64,000 nt of DNA from Bog-473 sp963738135 (GTDB lineage: Bacteria > Actinomycetota > Acidimicrobiia > Acidimicrobiales > RAAP-2): assembly GCA_963738135.1 (NCBI GenBank), contig CAVTVK010000004.1, positions 978,204 to 1,042,203 on the forward strand, given 5' to 3'. The position numbers and the translations under genes were made by a program. Positions 17,696-24,856 of this stretch are shown here, in pieces; the first letter of the stretch is position 1; the number at the start of each line of letters is the position of its first letter. The notes beneath the pieces are model-generated. The model was not told the origin of the DNA. It searched no databases and saw only the letters and a program-made list of their open reading frames with translations.

Positions 17696-18883
17696 ATGGG
17701 GCCTCTCGATGGCATCCGCGTCCTGGAGGCTGGGCTCCTTGTCCAGGGACCCCAGGCGTCGTTGACGATGCAGGAGTGGGGAGCCGACGTCGTCAAGATC
17801 GAGCTTCCCGGATTCGGCGACCAGAGCCGGTGGCTCCCCATCTCCCGCAGTGACCGCCGAGCCGCCTTCTTCGCCGCGTACAACCGGGGGAAGCGGAGCA
17901 TGACGATCGATCTCCGCGTGCCCAAGGGGCGAGATGTCTTTCTCCGTCTGGTTGAGGACGCGGACGTGGTGATCACGAATTTCAAACCGGGAACCATGGA
18001 GGAATGGGGTCTGGGGTACACCGCCGCCGCTGCACGCAACGAACGGATCATCTACGCGATGGGCTCGTCGTTCGGGCCTGAAGGTCCCGACGCGGCACGT
18101 GAGGGGGCCGACCTCAGCGCCCAGGCGGCCGGCGGTCTCATCAGCACGACAGGCGGCAAGGGAGCCGACCCGAGCGCCATCGGTGCGACTATCGCCGACC
18201 ACATTTCCGGCCAGAACCTCCTGTCGGGCATCCTGGCCGCGCTCTACGCACGGGAGCGCACGGGACGAGGGCAGTTGGTGGAAACCTCGCTCCTCGGCGG
18301 TCAGCTCTGGGCTCAGGCCGGGGAGTACACCCGCTATCTCCTGACGGGGGAGATCTCGGGACCAAGCGGCCGGAGCCACCCGATGATCCCGGGTATCTAC
18401 GGGGTCTTCCCGACGGCCGACGGGTGGCTGGCCATCGTCGGCACGGCAGGTCCGGCCCGGGACCTCTTCTACACGACCATCGGCCGGCCCGACCTGATCG
18501 AGCGCTTTCACTCGCTCCTCTACTTCGAGGACGACAAAGCCGAGCTGTGGCCGATCCTCGACGAGGTGTTCGCCACCAAGCCGACCGCCGAGTGGTGCGA
18601 GCTCTTGGGTGCGGCCGGCCTGCGATTCGCTCCTGTGCGCGATCACGCCGAGGTCGCGGCGGATCCCGGGGTACGTGCCAACGGCTACATCGCCCGCCTC
18701 GAGGACCCCGACGCTCCAGGTACGGTTACCGAGGTGGTCCGGGCCCCCGTGCGGTTCTCGGATCCCCTCTCGACGGCGCGCCCTCGCGCTCCTGAGCTCG
18801 GAGAGCACACCGAGGAGGTCCTCCTGCAGGCCGGGTACTCCTGGGACGACATCGCCAGCCTTTCGGCTGACGGAGCCGTGTAG
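17696..18883 (+). CDS. Class III (CaiB/BaiF) CoA-transferase
   Basis: The protein has 395 residues from the ATG at 17696, the normal family length; an in-frame extension upstream lacks the family pattern. It begins 'GPLDGIRVLEAGLLVQGPQA', followed by 'EWGADVVKIELPGFGDQSR', 'NRGKRSMTIDLRVPKGRD' and 'ADVVITNFKPGTMEEWGLGY'. The likely catalytic Asp is in 'EGADLSAQA'. 'YGVFPTADGWLAIVG' and the C-terminal 'RAPELGEHTEEVLLQAGYS' are also typical. The enzyme would exchange CoA between carboxylic acids. It stands next to the tRNA-Ala gene and a thioesterase gene, which fits general acyl-CoA metabolism. Confidence 0.92.
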   Translation: MGPLDGIRVLEAGLLVQGPQASLTMQEWGADVVKIELPGFGDQSRWLPISRSDRRAAFFAAYNRGKRSMTIDLRVPKGRDVFLRLVEDADVVITNFKPGTMEEWGLGYTAAAARNERIIYAMGSSFGPEGPDAAREGADLSAQAAGGLISTTGGKGADPSAIGATIADHISGQNLLSGILAALYARERTGRGQLVETSLLGGQLWAQAGEYTRYLLTGEISGPSGRSHPMIPGIYGVFPTADGWLAIVGTAGPARDLFYTTIGRPDLIERFHSLLYFEDDKAELWPILDEVFATKPTAEWCELLGAAGLRFAPVRDHAEVAADPGVRANGYIARLEDPDAPGTVTEVVRAPVRFSDPLSTARPRAPELGEHTEEVLLQAGYSWDDIASLSADGAV

Positions 18884-18970
18884 CGGCAATGGGACCGTTC
18901 ACGGCCGGGTTCGAGAGCCCGTGTCGCACGGACCTCCGGAGCTCTCACACGGCATCACGGGACCAAATGG

Positions 18971-19043
18971 TGGAGGTGAAGGGACTCGAACCCTCGGCCT
19001 ACGGCTTGCAAAGCCGCCGCTCTTCCAGCTGAGCTACACCCCC
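18971..19043 (-). tRNA. tRNA-Ala (UGC)
   Basis: On the minus strand a complete cloverleaf is present: acceptor GGGGGTG pairing with CACCTCC, D-arm GCTC...GAGC, anticodon loop TTTGCAA with anticodon TGC, and T-arm GAGGGTTCGAGTCCCTTC. The discriminator A is followed by an encoded CCA at 18968-18970. Confidence 0.95.
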
Positions 19044-19193
19044 GGAGCGATCGAGACCGGCAGCGCTCCTCCGCTCCTCGTCGGGGACACCATCGTAGGC
19101 CGACGGGATCGACCGGCCGACGCTGTCGCGACGTCCGCCATGAACGGGCACGCGGACCACGGGCCTGTGCCGGCACCGGTAGGGTGCGCCCCC

Positions 19194-20009
19194 GTGGACG
19201 CACGGACCTTTCTGGGAATGCACCCGGACGGCGACGACCTGCATTGGCGTATGCACGTGACGCCGCAGCTCACGACACCGGGAAACTTCCTTTTCGGCGG
19301 ATGCGGACTCGGGGCGGCGCTCGTCGCTCTGGAGGCCGCGTCCGGGCGCCCCACAGTGTGGGCCACCGGGCACTACCTCTCCTATGCCCTGGCCGACACG
19401 GATCTGGTCTGGGACATCACGCTCGCCGCCGTGGGCGGGCACGTCACGCAAGGCCGAGCCGTGGGGAACGTCGACGGGCGCGAGATCCTCACGGTCAACG
19501 CGGCCCTGGGCAAGGACGAGCTGGCGGTCGGGGGCGTGTGGGTCGAGCCGCCCGACGTCCCTCCTCCGGATGCGTGTGCGCCCCGCTACCTACCCGAGAT
19601 GTTCCGCAACACCATCATGGACAGCGTCGAAGTCCGGTCGGCCCGGGGCCGATCGTTCGAGGAGATGGACGGCACACCCGGAAGCCCGGACTCTGCGTTG
19701 TGGGCGCGGGTACCCGGCCACCTGACGCCCTCCGCGGCCACGCTTGCCATCATCGGCGACTACGTATCCGGTGCGGTCTCGCAGCCCCTCGGACGACGCG
19801 CCATGGGTCGGAGCCTCGACAACACGTTGCGCATGGTCCAGTTGAAGCAGACCGAGTGGATCCTGTGCGATATCAGGATGCATGCACTCGTGGGCGGGTA
19901 CGCCCAGGGCATCGCCTTCCTGTGGTCTGAGGACGGGGACCTTCTGGCTACCGCGAGCCAGTCGATCGCGGTGCGGCTGTGGCCGGAGGATGCCGTACTC
20001 CCCAGATAA
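19194..20009 (+). CDS. Acyl-CoA thioesterase-like double hotdog protein
   Basis: The protein has 271 residues from the GTG at 19194 (VDARTFLGMHPDG); an ATG at 19140 would add 18 residues. The pattern 'PGNFLFGGCGLGAALVALEAASGRPTVWATGHYLS' (shown here only in its first and last parts: PGNFLFGG and ATGHYLS) is the first hotdog helix and strand of TesB-like thioesterases. 'VTQGRAVGNVDGREILTVNAAL' follows, and the second hotdog has 'SLDNTLRMVQLKQTEWIL' and 'AQGIAFLWSEDGDLLATASQS'. It would hydrolyse acyl-CoA thioesters in the cytoplasm. The assignment is by pattern recognition of the fold. Confidence 0.8.
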   Translation: MDARTFLGMHPDGDDLHWRMHVTPQLTTPGNFLFGGCGLGAALVALEAASGRPTVWATGHYLSYALADTDLVWDITLAAVGGHVTQGRAVGNVDGREILTVNAALGKDELAVGGVWVEPPDVPPPDACAPRYLPEMFRNTIMDSVEVRSARGRSFEEMDGTPGSPDSALWARVPGHLTPSAATLAIIGDYVSGAVSQPLGRRAMGRSLDNTLRMVQLKQTEWILCDIRMHALVGGYAQGIAFLWSEDGDLLATASQSIAVRLWPEDAVLPR

Positions 20010-20056
20010 ACGGGGTCCGACGAGTCCTCGATCGCCCGAGCGACGAAACTGTGCGC

Positions 20057-20773
20057 ATGGCTCGCCACGCCACCACCCGGATTCGGCGCCGACCGTCCGG
20101 CAAGATCACCGCTCTCGTGGTCGCTGTCGTGGCCCTGCTTGCCGGCGGGGCGGCCTTCCTCGTGTTGGAAAACTCCGCCACGTCGACTCCCTCACGCCAC
20201 CTCGCGACGCCCAACCATCCCAAGGCCACCGCGACGACGGCAGCCAGCGCGCCGACGACCACCACGACGACGACACGCCCGGCCGGGCCGGGATTCACTG
20301 CCGGCCACGTCACAGCTGTCGGCGACTCTGTGATGCTCGACTACCAGGACCCCCTCAAGACGTCCGTTCCCGGCATCGACGTGGACGCCTCGGTCAGCCG
20401 GCAGTGGTCCGAAGGTGAATCGATCCTGCAGACACTCAAGGCGGACGGCCAACTGGGTGGTGACGTCATCGTGGGGCTCGGCACGAACGGGCCCATCACG
20501 GACTCTGACTTCGACGCCATGATGGCCGTCCTCGGGGGTGCCTCCCGCGTCGTGTTCGTCAATGTGCACGTCGATCGTCCGTGGCAGGACCCCAACAACG
20601 CTGTTTTGGCCAAGGGCGCGACCCGCTACCCCAACGTCGTCGTGGCCGACTGGGCGACGCTCGCCGCTCAGAATCCGCAGTGGTTCGGAGCGGACGGCAC
20701 TCACCTCGCCATCGACGGCTCGGGAGCTGACGCGCTCGCCCAGCTGATCGCCTCGACGCTGACCAACGGCTGA
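20057..20773 (+). CDS. Membrane-anchored SGNH-domain protein
   Basis: The protein has 238 residues from the ATG at 20057 (a GTG six bases upstream is possible). A basic N-terminus and one membrane segment ('ITALVVAVVALLAGGAAFLV') are followed by a Thr/Ala-rich linker and a C-terminal SGNH hydrolase domain. Its blocks are 'VGDSVM' (catalytic Ser), 'GLGTNGP' (Asn), and 'GADGTHL' (Asp-x-x-His). The domain resembles the C-terminal part of membrane O-acetyltransferases of the OafA type, here without the acyltransferase membrane part. It is the shorter of two adjacent paralogues and probably acts on an O-acetylated cell-surface polymer. Confidence 0.82.
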   Translation: MARHATTRIRRRPSGKITALVVAVVALLAGGAAFLVLENSATSTPSRHLATPNHPKATATTAASAPTTTTTTTRPAGPGFTAGHVTAVGDSVMLDYQDPLKTSVPGIDVDASVSRQWSEGESILQTLKADGQLGGDVIVGLGTNGPITDSDFDAMMAVLGGASRVVFVNVHVDRPWQDPNNAVLAKGATRYPNVVVADWATLAAQNPQWFGADGTHLAIDGSGADALAQLIASTLTNG

Positions 20774-20839
20774 TCGAACCAAACTCAGGTAAATCCCAGT
20801 CGCGCCAGATCCCAGGGAGAAATGTGGGAGGTTTCAAGT

Positions 20840-22228
20840 GTGAAACTGGGGTTGGCAACTTGTGGTCAGTTGGCGAGGGTCGGAACAGGTCTGACCGTCG
20901 GCCTGCTCGCCGCGCTCTCGTCGCTGGCTCCGTCGACATCGCCCGCCGACGCGGCCGCGGCCAAACCGCATGTTGGGGCCACCTGCGTACAGACCGCAGC
21001 GTTTCCCAATGACAGCAGAGTCGTCGGCATTGCGGAGACCCAGGACAACGATGGGTATTGGATCGTGACCGATGACGGAGACGTCGCCGCCTGCGGTGAT
21101 GCCCCCTACCTCGGTGAACAGACCGCTCTGAACGCGCCGATCGTCGGCATCGCCGCGACGCCAGATGGGGGTGGCTATTACCTCGTCGCCTCCGACGGTG
21201 GTGTCTTCACCTTCGGCGATGCACAGTTCCGGGGCTCGACGGGATCCGTCAGCCTCAACGATCCGGTCATCGGCATGACGGTCGACCGGGCAACAGGGGG
21301 CTACTGGTTGGTGGCCACCGATGGCGGCGTCTTCGCCTATGACGCTCCGTTCTTGGGGTCGACAGGATCGATGACCCTCAACGAGCCGGTCATCGGCATG
21401 GCGGGCGGAAGCGATGGGAACGGGTACTGGTTGGTGGCCACCGATGGCGGCGTCTTCGCGTATGGCCTTCCGTATTGGGGATCGACCGGCTCGATTCCAC
21501 TGAACCAGCCGGTGGTCGGAATGTCCTCAGACGCAGAGTCTCGTGGCTACTGGCTCGTCGCGTCCGACGGCGGGATCTTTGCCTTCAACGCTCAGTTCTA
21601 CGGATCAACCGGCGGCATTGCACTGAAGGCTCCGATCGTCGGGATGGAAGCCACGGCGTTCGGCCACGGATACCGCTTCGTCGGCGCCGACGGTGGCGTC
21701 TTCACCTACGGAACCTCGGGCTTCTACGGAACGCCAGTCTTTGCCCCGCCACCTCCGCCGCAGGTGACTGCCGTCGGGGACTCGATAATGGTCGACTACC
21801 GGGATCCACTCAGGGCTGACGTCCCTGGGATCACCATCGATGCCGCGGTGGGACGCCAGTGGGCCGAGGGCGAATCCATCCTGCAGAGCATGAAGGCGCA
21901 GGGACGGCTCGGAACCGAGGTCGTTGTCGGGCTGGGCACGAATGGTCCCATCACCGACGGGGATTTCGACACCATGATGTCCATCCTCGTCGGCGAGTCG
22001 CGGGTGGTGTTCGTCAATGTCCACGTCGATCGCCCGTGGCAGGACCCGAACAACGCCGTCTTAGCGCGGGGGGTATCGCGCTACCGCAACGTCAAGGTGG
22101 CGGACTGGGCCACCCTGGCCGGGCAGCATCCGCAGTGGTTCGGGGCTGACGGGACGCACCTGGCCATCGGCGGCCCCGGCGCCGTTGCGCTGGCCTCGCT
22201 TGTCTCGACCACGTTGACCAGCGGATAG
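20840..22228 (+). CDS. Secreted protein with GYWLVA-type repeats and a C-terminal SGNH domain
   Basis: The protein has 462 residues. The GTG at 20840 is preceded by GGGAGG at the right distance and so is preferred over the ATG at 20822. A signal peptide ('TGLTVGLLAALSSLAPSTSPADAAAA') is followed by about six repeats of roughly 45 residues, each around 'GYWLVATDGGVFAYG' and 'NEPVIGM', which should form a propeller-like domain. A short proline linker leads to an SGNH domain with 'VGDSIMVDYRD', 'GLGTNGP' and 'GADGTHL'. The C-terminal 155 residues are very similar to the preceding protein, so the pair arose by duplication. Confidence 0.85.
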   Translation: MKLGLATCGQLARVGTGLTVGLLAALSSLAPSTSPADAAAAKPHVGATCVQTAAFPNDSRVVGIAETQDNDGYWIVTDDGDVAACGDAPYLGEQTALNAPIVGIAATPDGGGYYLVASDGGVFTFGDAQFRGSTGSVSLNDPVIGMTVDRATGGYWLVATDGGVFAYDAPFLGSTGSMTLNEPVIGMAGGSDGNGYWLVATDGGVFAYGLPYWGSTGSIPLNQPVVGMSSDAESRGYWLVASDGGIFAFNAQFYGSTGGIALKAPIVGMEATAFGHGYRFVGADGGVFTYGTSGFYGTPVFAPPPPPQVTAVGDSIMVDYRDPLRADVPGITIDAAVGRQWAEGESILQSMKAQGRLGTEVVVGLGTNGPITDGDFDTMMSILVGESRVVFVNVHVDRPWQDPNNAVLARGVSRYRNVKVADWATLAGQHPQWFGADGTHLAIGGPGAVALASLVSTTLTSG

Positions 22229-22271
22229 ATCCTGATGGACTCTGGTGTAGCCTCGTTGCTCTTCTGAACAC

Positions 22272-22345
22272 GGGGCTATAGCTCAGTCGGTTAGAGCGCA
22301 GCACTGATAATGCTGAGGTCGCTGGTTCGATTCCAGCTAGCCCCA
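22272..22345 (+). tRNA. tRNA-Ile (GAU), integration site of the island
   Basis: A complete cloverleaf is present: acceptor GGGGCTA/TAGCCCC, D-arm, anticodon loop with GAT, and T-arm GCTGGTTCGATTCCAGC. No CCA is encoded. The 3' part from 22301 is repeated at 30277-30322, so the gene is rebuilt at the left end of an integrated element. Confidence 0.95.
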
Positions 22346-22346
22346 C
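22301..22346 (+). repeat. attL: 46-bp direct repeat within tRNA-Ile
   Basis: It covers the anticodon loop to the discriminator of tRNA-Ile plus one base, and is identical to 30277-30322. The flanking base differs on both sides (A versus G on the left, T versus C on the right), which sets the limits. Confidence 0.92.
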
Positions 22347-22407
22347 TGTTTCAACTCCTGGTCAGGGCCTTGTCCTGGTAGAGACTCCGCCGAGGTCGGA
22401 GGCCTCC

Positions 22408-22427
22408 TGACACAGATCTGACACGCG
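22408..22427 (+). repeat. Left copy of a 20-bp repeat just inside the island
   Basis: The sequence TGACACAGATCTGACACGCG is identical to 30163-30182 and contains TGACAC twice, 12 bases apart. It lies 61 bases inside the left att repeat and is a candidate arm-type integrase binding site. Confidence 0.65.
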
Positions 22428-22484
22428 GCGGAGCCGTCGGCGATAATGATTGCTCCCAGAGTGGGAGCATTTGCTTCTGTGGGG

Positions 22485-23090
22485 CTACCAGTCTCGGCTT
22501 GTGTTCCTCGGCGGGTCATCCTCATCTGGCGACGGTGACTTTGGGTCGGTCCACTCAGCCGGACTGTATGCAACGCCAGCAGGTGACCAGCGGTTTTCGA
22601 TGTACTCAGTCACTGCCCACTCCGGATCGAGGATGGGGAGTAGGTCGTCGAGCACTTTGTCGAGATGATCCAACCAAACCCAGATGCCCTCCTTGGACTT
22701 TGAGTCCTCCAGACGGGCGATGGCAGTGGCCAGCGCGACCCTGACATCAAGAATCGCTTCCGCGTGGAGCCGCAGCTCCCTGCCGGCGAGTCCCATGATC
22801 CGCGCCACCGCCTTCCGCATCTGCCGCCGCTCCGCGTCCGTCGTGCCTCCCCACAGTCCCAGCACATCCGGGTCCGCCAGCGCCGTCTCGAGGCACTCCT
22901 GACGGACGGGGCACTTCGCACAGAGCGCCCGCAGGTCCACGTACTCAGCCTTCGGTCCTCTGACGAAGTGCTCCGCCCCGCCACCGCGACACGCGGCCAG
23001 CTTGTGCCACGTCGGGCTTCCCAGCCAATCCTCGAGTGAGTCGGGGATGTCGTCGCGGCCTCGCATCAGCGACGGGATCAGTGGGTTCAC
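22485..23090 (-). CDS. WhiB-family iron-sulfur transcription regulator (island-borne)
   Basis: The protein has 201 residues. The GTG at 23090 has GGAGG six bases upstream. The WhiB domain is in residues about 25-85: the first Cys in 'LAACRGG', then 'LCAKCPVRQEC' with three more, and 'LGLWGGTTDAERR', equivalent to the G[VI]WGG turn. The C-terminal 110 residues are an unusual helical extension with 'LRLHAEAILDVRVALATAI'. WhiB proteins bind a [4Fe-4S] cluster and act with sigma factor to control transcription. As the gene is directly inside the left att site, it probably regulates the island or the host. Confidence 0.88.
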   Translation of the reverse strand: MNPLIPSLMRGRDDIPDSLEDWLGSPTWHKLAACRGGGAEHFVRGPKAEYVDLRALCAKCPVRQECLETALADPDVLGLWGGTTDAERRQMRKAVARIMGLAGRELRLHAEAILDVRVALATAIARLEDSKSKEGIWVWLDHLDKVLDDLLPILDPEWAVTEYIENRWSPAGVAYSPAEWTDPKSPSPDEDDPPRNTSRDW

Positions 23091-23451
23091 GGAACCTCCA
23101 AGGTACGACTGCGGTGTCTCGTGTCCGGTTCGAGTCAGGCGTATCAATCCCTGGACCCTCGGCCTCCACCTAGACGCCGCCACACTGGGTCCGTGTGTCG
23201 CCGCGCGGTCACCGCTGGGTGAGGTGGCCGGTCCAGCCCTCTGCCACCACGGGGGTTGGGCCGCGTGCAGGGGCCGCCAAGGGGTCTGCCCACCCGGTTG
23301 CACGGTCCTTTTCTCAGGTGCAACGATGCCGCCCAACTCGGGGCCCCATGGGTTCATCTCCTTGCGTGTGCTCCGAGTGGTGGGGGTGAGTGGCCCCGCC
23401 CTTCCCCCAGGGCGGGGCCAACTCGCCTCAGATCACGGCTCCGGGGCCGCG

Positions 23452-23569
23452 GTGCAAGATCATGCCGATCGGCCCGGTTCTCATTTGTCCGCACACGAGG
23501 CAAGCTGAAGGCGCCACCGGAGTGAGATGCCCCATGGTGAGGGGTGATCAGGCGGCAAGGGTGGCCGGT
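23452..23569 (+). repeat. Copy 1 of a ~118-bp diverged repeat
   Basis: It shares with 23870-23987 the landmarks GTGCAAG, GCCGATCGGCCCGGTT, CACCGGAG, GATGCCC and GGGGTGATCAGGCGGC, in the same order and almost the same spacing. I see no coding pattern in either copy. Confidence 0.6.
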
Positions 23570-23869
23570 TCGATCCTGACCCAAACTCCCCCTCGGGGGT
23601 CGAACCGCGCGTGACCCGTATCAGTAGGACGTTCGGGACCCTTGGGCTCGTGGAGTGAGGATCAGCCCCCAATCTTGGGTCGCCTCTCTCAGGGTTGGGG
23701 CGCGCCCGGCCAGTATCAAACTCTCGGCCCCTGACCTCTTCCGTGGTGCCGCCACACGTAGGGCCGCGCCCGTGCGCAGGTCACCGGGGTGAGGCGGTTC
23801 GGCCGGACCCCCTACTACCGCCAGGGGGTTGGGCCGCGCGCAAACCACCACCTGTTGCGGGACCGTTGT

Positions 23870-23987
23870 GCAAGAGAGTGCCGATCGGCCCGGTTCCCAT
23901 CGGTGGGCGCATGAGGCATTCTCGAGGCCGTCACCGGAGCGGGATGCCCTTGGCGAGGGGTGATCAGGCGGCGGAGGAGGTGGCTGG
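23870..23987 (+). repeat. Copy 2 of a ~118-bp diverged repeat
   Basis: See the copy at 23452-23569, about 418 bases upstream. The two copies differ at many positions between the shared landmarks, so the duplication is old compared with the 291-bp repeats nearby. Confidence 0.6.
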
Positions 23988-24047
23988 CCCAACTCTGCGA
24001 TTGGTCCCAGGGTTGGGCCGCGAGCAGAGCCCGTCTACCCTCGGCCC

Positions 24048-24434
24048 ATGGCCCCGATGCCCGAACCCGGCGACCCGTGCCCAGGGTTCATCTCCGAGGC
24101 CGGCCGCTTTTGGCAGATGGTCTACGACCACCACCTCCAGGCGAACCATTGCGCCGAGACGCCCATGTGGACCGGACGTTGGCGATCGCCTCGAGCCAAT
24201 CGGTGGTGGGTCGTCTGGGCCTGTCCTGACCATCTGGAGGGGCTGACGGGACTCAGGGAGTTCGGGCGGCCGCCGCAACAAGGCGAGTCCCACTCCACGC
24301 CACCTCAACGCCTTCACCCCGAGCTGCTCACCGAAAGCCAGGCCCTGGCCCTGCAGGTTCAGTGCGATCGACGCCTCGACATGCGTCGCCCCGGCACCGC
24401 AAACGTCCGACGTTCGGCCGGAGCCTCTCGATGA
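24048..24434 (+). CDS. Small hypothetical protein of the island
   Basis: It has 128 residues from an ATG at 24048. I do not recognise the family. The N-terminal half looks like a real protein, with 'GRFWQMVYDHHLQANHC' followed by a tryptophan-rich strand pattern ('RSPRANRWWVVWACPDHLEG'). The C-terminus is polar and basic. Two Cys residues in the central part and the WWVVW strand suggest a small compact domain. Its stop overlaps the next start in ATGA, which supports both calls. Confidence 0.5.
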   Translation: MAPMPEPGDPCPGFISEAGRFWQMVYDHHLQANHCAETPMWTGRWRSPRANRWWVVWACPDHLEGLTGLREFGRPPQQGESHSTPPQRLHPELLTESQALALQVQCDRRLDMRRPGTANVRRSAGASR

Positions 24435-24798
24435 GCTTTCTCTGGGCAGTGTTCGGGCTCTCGTGCGTTGTCATCGCGTCCGCACTGACGCGGGGATACG
24501 CCGTGTCCACGTCCGAGATTCCCGTGTTCTGTGGCTCCAGTTCATAGCCAGCTTCGTGGGGGTCCTATTCCTCGGTGTCACTGTGTTCGTGACACTGCCC
24601 CTGGAGCATCCTCCAAGCCGTGCGGCCGTGGCGGCCCCAGACTCGTCGCGTCAACGCTCGTTCTCGGCGTGTGATGCCTTCGACAACTTCGGCTCGGATC
24701 GGCCGCTCCCGGAACAAACGACCGCGCCGGGCCCACCGATCGTTCCAGAGATTGTGAAGAAAGCCGGCTTGACCAGATCCATCTCGTTCGAATCATGA
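24431..24798 (+). CDS. Small two-helix membrane protein, probably frameshifted
   Basis: The ATG at 24431 overlaps the upstream stop (ATGA). The first frame gives one membrane segment ('SFLWAVFGLSCVVIASAL') and ends at 24547. The next frame continues without a break with a second membrane segment ('LQFIASFVGVLFLGVTVFVT') and a polar tail to 24798. Read through a shift near 24530 it is a protein of about 122 residues. I do not recognise a family. The shift may be an error or real decay. Confidence 0.35.
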
Positions 24799-24856
24799 CC
24801 GAATCGCGAGCAACCTGAGACTTACCGCCGACGTGCCCCACGGCTCCGTTGACGTC

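Larger units (their letters stand above)
23091..24047. other. Non-coding stretch with diverged duplicated blocks
   Basis: I find no convincing gene in 957 bases. Two or three related blocks recur. One contains 'GGTCACCG..GGGTGAGG' and '..GGGTTGGGCCGCG' (near 23207 and 23780, with a shorter third match near 23965). Another contains 'GCCGATCGGCCCGGTT' and 'GGGGTGATCAGGCGGC' (near 23463 and 23881). The blocks keep order and spacing, which points to duplication of a non-coding unit. Confidence 0.55.
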
